Source of the DNA: an uncultured Clostridia bacterium
GTDB taxonomy: Bacteria; Bacillota; Clostridia; Oscillospirales; Oscillospiraceae
NCBI GenBank assembly: GCA_947167725.1
Contig: CAMVJF010000102.1
Location: 1-6,556 of the forward strand
Direction: 5' to 3'
Length of the DNA: 6,556 nucleotides
Shown: in pieces, positions 1 to 5,081 of the stretch
Layout of the letters: every line of letters starts with the position of its first letter
Position numbering within the stretch: the stretch's first letter is position 1
Made by a program: the position numbers and the translations under genes
The notes under the pieces: model-generated
Database searches by the model: none
Seen by the model: the letters and a program-made list of their open reading frames with translations, nothing else
What the model was told of the DNA's origin: nothing

Positions 1-3
1 TAA
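1..3 (+). other. Possible stop codon of an upstream gene
   Basis: The window opens with TAA, 36 bases before the adaptor's start codon. This could be the stop of a preceding gene of the same operon, which would fit an adaptor gene following an ABC transporter gene. Only three bases are visible, so no reading frame can be tested and chance is a real alternative. Confidence 0.2.
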
Positions 4-39
4 ACACGGGGGACCGCAGCAGTTCCCGAGGAGAAAGCT

Positions 40-1782
40 ATGAACGAAACACCGAAAAACAGAGAATGGGTCAAAAACGCCGCGATCGTGTTCCTCGCGG
101 TGCTGCTGGTGCTGACCTTTTTCTCCAACACCATCATGAACCGCAGCCTTCCCGAGGCGGCGGCCGTCTACGTGCAGTCCGGCGTCATCACGGCCATGGT
201 GCGCGGCCAGGGGACGGTGGAGTCGCTCGGCAGCTATGAGGTCAAGGCACCCGAGACGCGCGAGATCCGCGCCGTTATGATCCGGGCGGGCCAGGAGGTC
301 GAGGCGGGCGACGTGCTCTTCGTACTCGGCAACGGCGACAGCGCCGAGATCGAGGCCGCGCAGGAGCAGCTCCGCCAGCTCGAGCTGAACTACAGCCAGA
401 CCGCCGCCGGCTCGTCGAACTACAGCGGCAAGCTCAAGGCTGCGCAGAACCGCTACAACAAGGCCGTCGCCGCCGAGGCGGAGGCCTACGCGCAGCTCAC
501 CGGCAATCCGGATTATCAAAGCGCCATCACGGCGCTTGACGCTGCCAAGGCGGATCTGGCCGCCGCGGAGCTGAACTATAAGCTCGCGGGGGACACCGCG
601 CTGCAAAGCCTCGACAGTCTGATCGCCGTCTTCGGCGATTTTACCTCCGCCTGCGCGGCGAGCGGGCTCGACACGCTCTCGCTCAACGACGCGCAGTATT
701 CGCTCAACAACGCGCGCGCCTCCGTCGCCGCTGCGGACAGCAGCCTTAACACGGTCGCCGCGGCTGTGGATATGACGGATTCCGCCGCCAGGACGGTAGA
801 TCAGTTTTCCCTGGTTTACAACAGCGAGATCTCGTCCGATGCCGATCTGACGAGCAAGCTCTTTTCACTCAACACCTGCTTTGATCAGACCATGAGCTAT
901 CTCTCTGACGACAGCAGGAACAATGATCTCACGGACTGCGTCAGCGCGAAGATCGACGCCATCGAGCGCAGCAATTCCGCGCAGAACCTCTACGACGGCT
1001 TCAGCGGCATGTTCTCCGAGGAATACGAGAACGCCGTGACCGAGCGCAAGACCGCCGAGGCCGCGCTTAAGGCCCTGCAGGAGAGTGCCTCCGACTACAG
1101 CCAGCAGGCAGCCCTTACGGGCATTACCCTGCAGGATCTCAAATACCAGATCGAGCGCGCCCAGGAGAAGCTCGACAAGCTCACCGGCGGCGCGGACAAC
1201 CAGATCCTCTCCAACGTCTCCGGCACGGTCAGCTCCGTCTCCGTCAACGCGGGCACGACCGCCTCGAAGGACCAGGTCCTCGCCGTCATCGACGTGCCGG
1301 ACATGGGCTACACGCTCAGCTATTCCGTCACCAACGACCAGGCGCAGCGCCTCCACATCGGCGATACGGCCACCGTCACCAGCTACTACTGGGGCAGCCG
1401 CATCGACGCGACGCTCACGGCCATCAAGCCCGACCAGAAGGAGCCCCAGAGCAAGCGCATCCTCGAATTCGACGTGACCGGCGACGTCTCTCCCGGCGCG
1501 CAGCTCACGATCTCGATCGGCGCGCGCAGCCAGAACTACGATCTGATCGTCCCCAACAGCGCCATCCGCTCGGACTCCAACGGCAAGTTCGTCCTCGCCG
1601 TGGACGCGCGGAACTCCGCCCTCGGCAACCGCTATTTCGCCCGGCGCGTGGACGTGGAGATCATCGCGAACGACGACAACAATTCCGCCGTGACCGGCGC
1701 GCTGAACTACGGCGATTTCGTGATCACCACGACCTCCGCCCCGCTCAAGAGCGGCGAGCAGTTCCGCATGGCCGAGGGCTGA
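40..1782 (+). CDS. HlyD/MacA-type efflux adaptor (membrane fusion protein-like), membrane anchored
   Basis: This 580-residue protein is probably the extracytoplasmic adaptor of an ABC-type export machine, comparable to MacA or the Gram-positive YknX group. Seen in the sequence: a short charged N-terminus and one hydrophobic helix at about residues 12-29, giving an N-in, C-out anchor. A first biotinyl/lipoyl-like half-motif lies at about 56-98 (VEAGDVLF at 87-94). A long Ala/Gln/Glu-rich, largely helical section covers about 100-382. The second lipoyl half-motif is at about 393-417 (SGTVSSVSVNAGT), a beta-barrel-like segment at about 422-500, and a membrane-proximal strand region at about 501-575 (IVPNSAIR at 503-510). 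The start is supported by GAGGAG at 28-33, six bases before ATG. The helical section, about 280 residues, is longer than in typical MacA-like adaptors and carries three cysteines (205, 280, 300). Its stop is one base from the next gene, implying translational coupling. The fold assignment is firm; the exported substrate cannot be told. Confidence 0.88.
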   Translation: MNETPKNREWVKNAAIVFLAVLLVLTFFSNTIMNRSLPEAAAVYVQSGVITAMVRGQGTVESLGSYEVKAPETREIRAVMIRAGQEVEAGDVLFVLGNGDSAEIEAAQEQLRQLELNYSQTAAGSSNYSGKLKAAQNRYNKAVAAEAEAYAQLTGNPDYQSAITALDAAKADLAAAELNYKLAGDTALQSLDSLIAVFGDFTSACAASGLDTLSLNDAQYSLNNARASVAAADSSLNTVAAAVDMTDSAARTVDQFSLVYNSEISSDADLTSKLFSLNTCFDQTMSYLSDDSRNNDLTDCVSAKIDAIERSNSAQNLYDGFSGMFSEEYENAVTERKTAEAALKALQESASDYSQQAALTGITLQDLKYQIERAQEKLDKLTGGADNQILSNVSGTVSSVSVNAGTTASKDQVLAVIDVPDMGYTLSYSVTNDQAQRLHIGDTATVTSYYWGSRIDATLTAIKPDQKEPQSKRILEFDVTGDVSPGAQLTISIGARSQNYDLIVPNSAIRSDSNGKFVLAVDARNSALGNRYFARRVDVEIIANDDNNSAVTGALNYGDFVITTTSAPLKSGEQFRMAEG

Positions 1783-1783
1783 T

Positions 1784-2854
1784 ATGAAAAAGCTCGGCAG
1801 GAAAAAAACGATATGGCTCATCGTCTGCGCGGTGCTGCTTGCCTTTTCCGCCGCCTGCGCGATCGGCGTGCGCGTCCAGAGCCGCCGCCTGCTTTCCCAG
1901 CGGGAGTATGAGCGATGGCGGGGGGACAACGAGCTGGGCTTCTGTCAGATCAGCTGCTTCATGCCCCGCCCTTCCTCGCTCGGCCTCAACGGGATCTTTG
2001 AATTCCGCTATGCCGTGCTCGAGGCGGTCTACGGCGCGGGCGTGGAGGAGAAAAGCGGCGTCTATCCCTTTATCGACGCCTGGAGCGCCGAGGACAAGCT
2101 GACGATCACGGGGGCGCGCGGCGCGACCGACGCCCCGGCGCTCGCTGTCGGCGGCGCCTTTTTCGAGTTTCATCCGCTCCGGCTCCTGAGCGGCAGCTAC
2201 CTCAGCGAGGACGATCTCTCGCCGGACCGTGTGGTCCTCGATCGGGAGCTCGCGTGGGAGCTCTTCGGCGGCGTCGAGCTCACGGGCATGCGCGTCCAGG
2301 TCAACGGCGTCGAGCTCGTTGTGGGCGGCGTGGTCGACCGGGAGGACGACTGGGCCAGCCGCAAGGCCTATACCGGCGAAAAAGGCTTCTTTATGAGTTA
2401 CGATACCTGGCGTGCGCTGACGGAAAAGGACGCGGTGGACTGCTATGAGATCGTCCTGCCCGAGCCCGTCAAGGGCTTCGGCGCCCAGCTCGTGGCCGAC
2501 CGCTTCCCCCTCGGCGAGGGCGAGAGCGTGGTCAACTCCACGCGCTTCGAGACCGCGCGCCTGCTGCACCTGGCCCGCACGCTGCCGCTTCGCGCGGCGC
2601 ACAGCGGCACGGTGAGCTATCCCTACTGGGAGAACGCCGCGCGCATCGCGGAGGACCGCTGCGCCGTGCTCGCCTCCCTGTGCGCGTTCTTCGCCGCCGC
2701 CCCTGCGGCGACCGCGATCTTCTGGGCGATCCGCTTCCTTGTGCGCGGCAGACGCGTCCTGGAAGAGGATCTTCTCCCGCGCGCGAAGGAGGGCGTCGAG
2801 GAGGCCGTGCGCGTCCGCGCCCGCCGCCGCTGGGAAAAGAAGCATCCCTCCTGA
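1784..2854 (+). CDS. Two-helix membrane protein with MacB-like extracytoplasmic domain (truncated FtsX/MacB-type permease relative)
   Basis: This 356-residue protein is not recognised with certainty. Seen: a positively charged start (MKKLGRKK), a transmembrane helix at about residues 10-28, a large extracytoplasmic region at about 30-294, a second transmembrane helix at about 296-320, and an Arg/Glu-rich cytoplasmic tail at 321-356. The stretch at about 118-184 resembles the MacB periplasmic core domain: a hydrophobic strand, an F-x-L-L-S-G-S-Y-L segment, 'VVLDRELAWELFGG' at 150-163, then 'G-M-R-V-Q-V-N-G' at 168-175 followed by 'VVGGVV'. MacB/FtsX permeases normally have four membrane helices, with three after the core domain; only one is found here. 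Cys54 and Cys58 form a C-x3-C in the outer region. GAGGG at 1774-1778 lies five bases before ATG, inside the adaptor gene. The pairing with the adaptor suggests an accessory or half-permease subunit of the same exporter. The membrane topology is fairly sure, the MacB-like domain moderately so, and the function is inference. Confidence 0.75.
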   Translation: MKKLGRKKTIWLIVCAVLLAFSAACAIGVRVQSRRLLSQREYERWRGDNELGFCQISCFMPRPSSLGLNGIFEFRYAVLEAVYGAGVEEKSGVYPFIDAWSAEDKLTITGARGATDAPALAVGGAFFEFHPLRLLSGSYLSEDDLSPDRVVLDRELAWELFGGVELTGMRVQVNGVELVVGGVVDREDDWASRKAYTGEKGFFMSYDTWRALTEKDAVDCYEIVLPEPVKGFGAQLVADRFPLGEGESVVNSTRFETARLLHLARTLPLRAAHSGTVSYPYWENAARIAEDRCAVLASLCAFFAAAPAATAIFWAIRFLVRGRRVLEEDLLPRAKEGVEEAVRVRARRRWEKKHPS

Positions 2855-2873
2855 ATCCTTCCCGGTCCTTTCC

Positions 2874-2894
2874 CGTCTCCCGGAGCGGGAGGCG
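2874..2894 (+). other. Compact GC-rich hairpin
   Basis: CGTCTCCCG (2874-2882) pairs with CGGGAGGCG (2886-2894) around a GAG loop: eight Watson-Crick pairs and one wobble. No T-run follows (the next bases are CTCCTGCATGAAAAA), so it is not an intrinsic terminator by itself. Its 3' arm overlaps the first copy of the direct repeat and contains GGGAGG, which lies nine bases before an in-frame ATG at 2902. Confidence 0.5.
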
Positions 2895-2930
2895 CTCCTG
2901 CATGAAAAACCGAAAAAGCCCGGCGCTCCT
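2891..2930 (+). repeat. Short direct repeat GGCGCTCCT (two copies, 31-bp period)
   Basis: GGCGCTCCT occurs at 2891-2899 and again at 2922-2930. GAGCGCC at 2958-2964 is complementary to the first seven bases of each copy, so two mutually exclusive stems are possible. Nine-base repeats can arise by chance in GC-rich DNA; the shared complement is what makes this one notable. Confidence 0.5.
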
Positions 2931-2973
2931 TTGCTGCCTGATCCCGAGGGAACAGAAGAGCGCCGTCTTTCTT
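2921..2973 (+). terminator. Candidate intrinsic terminator after the transport gene pair
   Basis: CGGCGCTC (2921-2928) is a perfect inverted repeat of GAGCGCCG (2958-2965). The helix continues inward with interruptions: TTTG 2930-2933 with CAGA 2953-2956, then CCT 2937-2939 with AGG 2947-2949, around a 7-nt loop. The stem is followed directly by TCTTTCTT (2966-2973). An A-run at 2913-2917 precedes it, so weak activity on the opposite strand is also possible. The T tract is interrupted by C and the arm is long, so it may be a weak terminator or an attenuator. It sits 67 bases past the stop of the MacB-like gene and 24 bases before the methyltransferase start. Confidence 0.45.
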
Positions 2974-2987
2974 GATCCTGATTATAC

Positions 2988-2993
2988 GGAGAG
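2988..2993 (+). promoter_or_regulatory. Ribosome binding site deciding the methyltransferase start
   Basis: GGAGAG ends four bases before ATG 2998. The open frame runs upstream without a stop for more than 300 bases, overlapping the MacB-like gene in another frame, so the start must be chosen by this site and by the family's N-terminus. The protein from 2998 begins MDKITSRKNP, as usual for SpoU/TrmH enzymes of this group (M-x-x-I-x-S-x-x-N). The alternative ATG at 2902 would add 32 residues of no recognised kind. Confidence 0.65.
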
Positions 2994-2997
2994 CGGT

Positions 2998-3786
2998 ATG
3001 GATAAGATCACTTCGAGAAAAAACCCGATCGTCTCCTCGATGCGCGCCCTTGCGGCCGACGCCGCGCTGCGCGCCGAGAGGGGAGAGTTCGTCTGCGACG
3101 GGCTCAAGCTGCTCGGCGAGGCCGCCGCCTCCGGCGCGGAGATCACGGCGGTCCTCTGGAAGGAGGGCGGCGCGCGGGGCTCCGCGTCCTGCGAAAAGCA
3201 GTTCGTCCTGCCCGCGGACCTTTTCGACTATGTATCTCCTATGAAAAACAGCCCCGGCCCGCTCTTTTCCGTTCGGATCCGCTCATCGTCCGCTCAGAAA
3301 AACCGCTGCGCCGTTGTCCTGGAAAACGTACAGGACCCCGGCAATGTCGGCACCGTTCTGCGCACGGCCGACGCCTTCGGGATCTCTGCCGTTCTCCTCG
3401 TCGGCGGCTGCGCCGACCTCTACAGCCCCAAAACCGTCCGCGCCACCATGGGAGCTATTTTCCGCCAAACTGTTCTTCGCGTCGAACGTGAAGAACTCCC
3501 GGAATGGCTGCGCCGCAACGGATTGAAGCTCTATGGCGCCGCCTTGTCCGACAGGGCGCGGGACTTGCGTGAGGTTGACATAACACACGCCGCCGTGGCG
3601 GTCGGCAGCGAAGGCCGCGGCCTGTCGGAGGAGCTGCTCGCCCTCTGCGAGGAGGAGATCATCATCCCGATGGAGAGCGGCAGCGAGTCGCTCAACGCCG
3701 CCGTCGCCGCCTCGATCCTGATGTGGGAAATGTACCGGGATCCGTCCAAAAAAAATCCGGAACCAACCGCCTCCCAGGAGGTTTGA
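2998..3786 (+). CDS. SpoU/TrmH-family (SPOUT) RNA 2'-O-ribose methyltransferase
   Basis: This 262-residue enzyme should transfer a methyl group from S-adenosylmethionine to a ribose 2'-OH, most likely in 23S rRNA. Seen: an N-terminal substrate-binding domain at about residues 1-95 (MDKITSRKNP, then 'FVCDGLKLLGEA' at 31-42), then the SPOUT catalytic domain at about 103-248 with all three motifs. Motif 1 is N110 to R122 (ENVQDPGNVGTVLR), with the conserved Asn and Arg present. Motif 2 is AVGSEGRGLS at 201-210, and motif 3 is SESLNAAVAAS at 229-239, which form the knotted cofactor site. Length is normal for RlmB/YsgA-like members. The family includes RlmB and the Bacillus YsgA (RlmP) type that modifies the 23S A-loop; the exact target nucleotide cannot be read from sequence, so no symbol is given. 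Its stop lies one base before dprA, and the dprA ribosome binding site is inside its last codons, so the two are co-translated. Confidence 0.92.
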   Translation: MDKITSRKNPIVSSMRALAADAALRAERGEFVCDGLKLLGEAAASGAEITAVLWKEGGARGSASCEKQFVLPADLFDYVSPMKNSPGPLFSVRIRSSSAQKNRCAVVLENVQDPGNVGTVLRTADAFGISAVLLVGGCADLYSPKTVRATMGAIFRQTVLRVEREELPEWLRRNGLKLYGAALSDRARDLREVDITHAAVAVGSEGRGLSEELLALCEEEIIIPMESGSESLNAAVAASILMWEMYRDPSKKNPEPTASQEV

Positions 3787-3787
3787 T

Positions 3788-4984
3788 ATGTCTGCCATCA
3801 ACTACTGGCTGTGGCTTTCCGCGCTTGGCATCAGCGCGAAAGCAAAAGGCGCAGTCATCCATCGTTTTTCCGATGCGGAAACCGCGTTTTTCTCGCCCGC
3901 AGGCGAGCTTTGTTCCACGCCGGGCGTTTCCGCCGCGGAGGGCGCGCTGCTCGAGCGGCGCGATCTTTGCGGCGTGCGCGAGATTCTCGACGACTGTGCG
4001 GCGCAGGGCCTTTCGCTCCTGACGCTTCAGGATGCGGCCTACCCGAAACGGCTCAAACAGATTTTCGCACCGCCTGTTGTGCTCTATGTCAAGGGCGATC
4101 TTGGCGCGATAGACGACGAGGCGGCGATCGCCGTGATCGGTACGCGCTCCGCTTCACCCTACGGACTGAAAATGGGACGCGCGCTTTCCTATGAGATCAC
4201 CCGATGCGGCGGTCTTGTGATCTCCGGGCTGACGAACGGCGTTGACGCGGCGGCGGCCTCCGGCGCTTTTGCCGCGGGAGGGCGCTGCATCGGCGTGCTC
4301 GGCACCGCGCATGAAATGCAGGACGGCGAGCTTGCCGCAGAGTGTGAGAAAAAGGGCGCGCTGCTCAGCGAGTATCCGCCCGGGACACGTCCGCTGCGCA
4401 GCCACTTCCGCGAGCGCAACCGGATCAGCGCCGGCCTCTCCGTCGGCGTGCTGGCCGTCGAGGCGCCCGAAAAGAGCGGCACGCTGCTGTTCGTGGAAGA
4501 AGCTCTCGAGCAGGGAAGAGAGATCTTCGCGGTCCCCGGCAACGCGGATGCTCCGGGCTGCCGCGGCACGAATGAGCTTCTCAAGCAGGGTGCTAAACCT
4601 GTTACCTGCGGCTGGGACGTGATGTGCGAGTTCGCCGCGCTCTATCCCGACAGGGTCAAACATAGTGGCGCTTCCGTACCGAAGTCTGAGCAGACTTTGC
4701 CTCCTGCAGAGCGATCAAAGCCCTCCGACGAGACGAAAAAAGAGATTGACAAGGAAAAAGGCAGAGAATATATTGACTTCAGGCAGCAGCTCGCTGCTCT
4801 GAGCGAAACGCAGCTGAAGATCGTTTCCGCGATCGACAGGGAACCCACGCATATCGACGACATCGTCGAAAAAACCGGTCTTAGCGCGGCGGTCGTGCTG
4901 ACACAGCTCACAATGATGACCGTCAAGGGCATCGTACGCCGTGTGCCCGGCAACCGGATCGCACTGAATATCCACCCGCAATGA
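3788..4984 (+). CDS. dprA: DNA-processing protein DprA (Smf)
   Basis: DprA binds incoming single-stranded DNA in the cytoplasm during natural transformation and loads RecA on it. It is widely kept even in species not known to be competent. The protein has 398 residues. Seen: an N-terminal helical region at about 1-75 (SAM-like); the Rossmann-like core at about 80-285, with VIGTRSASPYG at 116-126, SGLTNGVD at 146-153, IGVLG at 168-172, LLSEYPPG at 192-199, F207 with RERNRISAGLS at 208-218, VEAPEKSGTL at 224-233 and FAVPGN at 247-252; a charged Lys/Glu-rich linker at about 290-335; and a C-terminal winged-helix domain at about 337-395 (LSETQLKIVSAID). AGGAGG at 3776-3781, six bases before ATG, fixes the start. 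Oddities: the usual GID-x-x-AH-x-GA is GVDAAAASGA, with Ala157 in place of the common His, and the usual Y-P segment after the VLG strand is replaced by TAHEMQDG. Followed by topA, as in the Bacillus smf-topA order. Confidence 0.95.
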   Translation: MSAINYWLWLSALGISAKAKGAVIHRFSDAETAFFSPAGELCSTPGVSAAEGALLERRDLCGVREILDDCAAQGLSLLTLQDAAYPKRLKQIFAPPVVLYVKGDLGAIDDEAAIAVIGTRSASPYGLKMGRALSYEITRCGGLVISGLTNGVDAAAASGAFAAGGRCIGVLGTAHEMQDGELAAECEKKGALLSEYPPGTRPLRSHFRERNRISAGLSVGVLAVEAPEKSGTLLFVEEALEQGREIFAVPGNADAPGCRGTNELLKQGAKPVTCGWDVMCEFAALYPDRVKHSGASVPKSEQTLPPAERSKPSDETKKEIDKEKGREYIDFRQQLAALSETQLKIVSAIDREPTHIDDIVEKTGLSAAVVLTQLTMMTVKGIVRRVPGNRIALNIHPQ

Positions 4985-5081
4985 GCGTCGCGCGGCGTTC
5001 CGTACGATCGGATTGCCGCAGCAAGCAAAACCTGTGATGCAGCCGCGCGCGGGTGCATCACGCGAAAAGTGAGGAAACAGA
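4985..5081 (+). promoter_or_regulatory. dprA-topA spacer with a hairpin upstream of topA
   Basis: This is a 97-base gap. The only structure I can support is the near-palindrome at 5034-5061. TTGCCG at 5013-5018 looks like a -35 box, but nothing near the right spacing matches a -10 box, so a separate topA promoter is not supported. The topA ribosome binding site is GAGGA at 5071-5075. Read-through from dprA is the simplest reading. Confidence 0.45.
5034..5061 (+). other. Near-palindromic hairpin just before topA ribosome binding site
   Basis: GTGATGCA (5034-5041) is perfectly complementary to TGCATCAC (5054-5061). Inside it, after a single G-G mismatch (5042/5053), sits the perfect palindrome CCGCGCGCGG (5043-5052). 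The 28-base element ends nine bases before the GAGGA ribosome binding site. No T-run follows, so it is a poor intrinsic terminator. The alternating C-G core could favour Z-DNA, and the symmetry allows a cruciform, a protein operator or an RNA hairpin near the translation start. Which of these applies, if any, cannot be seen. Confidence 0.55.

Larger units (their letters stand above)
2855..2997 (+). promoter_or_regulatory. Leader/intergenic region with two hairpins before the RNA methyltransferase gene
   Basis: This 143-base gap separates the transport pair from the methyltransferase-dprA pair. It contains a compact hairpin at 2874-2894 (CGTCTCCCG, loop GAG, CGGGAGGCG; one G-T wobble) and a longer hairpin at 2921-2965. 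The 9-mer GGCGCTCCT occurs twice, and a single downstream complement, GAGCGCC (2958-2964), can pair with either copy. I find no convincing -35/-10 pair. The region may be a terminator plus leader, or an attenuator-like element; the regulatory role is inference. Confidence 0.4.

Noticed and set aside
7..28. Weak inverted repeat CGGG...CCCG before the adaptor gene
   Set aside because: Only four firm pairs plus two wobbles across a 10-base loop; expected by chance in this GC-rich sequence.
1784..1870. Lipoprotein signal in the MacB-like protein (Cys25 after a hydrophobic segment)
   Set aside because: The residues before Cys25 are S-A-A, without the usual Leu/Val/Ile at -3, and the hydrophobic helix continues past the cysteine. 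A membrane anchor fits better.
1745..2845. A 366-codon open frame on the minus strand opposite the MacB-like gene, and a 354-codon one at 865-1929
   Set aside because: Both are very rich in Arg, Ala, Gly, Asp and His with no recognisable domain. They lie exactly opposite well-supported genes and are explained by GC-rich codon use on the + strand.
2874..2894. First leader hairpin as an intrinsic terminator
   Set aside because: It is a stable stem, but the bases after it are CTCCTGCATGAAAAA, with no T-run.
2972..2988. TTGATC and TATACG as a promoter for the methyltransferase gene
   Set aside because: The two boxes are only five bases apart and TATACG runs into the ribosome binding site, so neither spacing nor position works.
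2680..2997. Upstream extension of the methyltransferase reading frame
   Set aside because: The translated segment is Arg/Pro-rich shadow sequence of the MacB-like gene and non-coding leader. The family N-terminus and a ribosome binding site occur at 2998.
5013..5041. Possible promoter for topA (TTGCCG with TGTGATGCA downstream)
   Set aside because: At 16-17 base spacing the -10 position matches TATAAT at no more than two of six bases, and it overlaps the hairpin arm.
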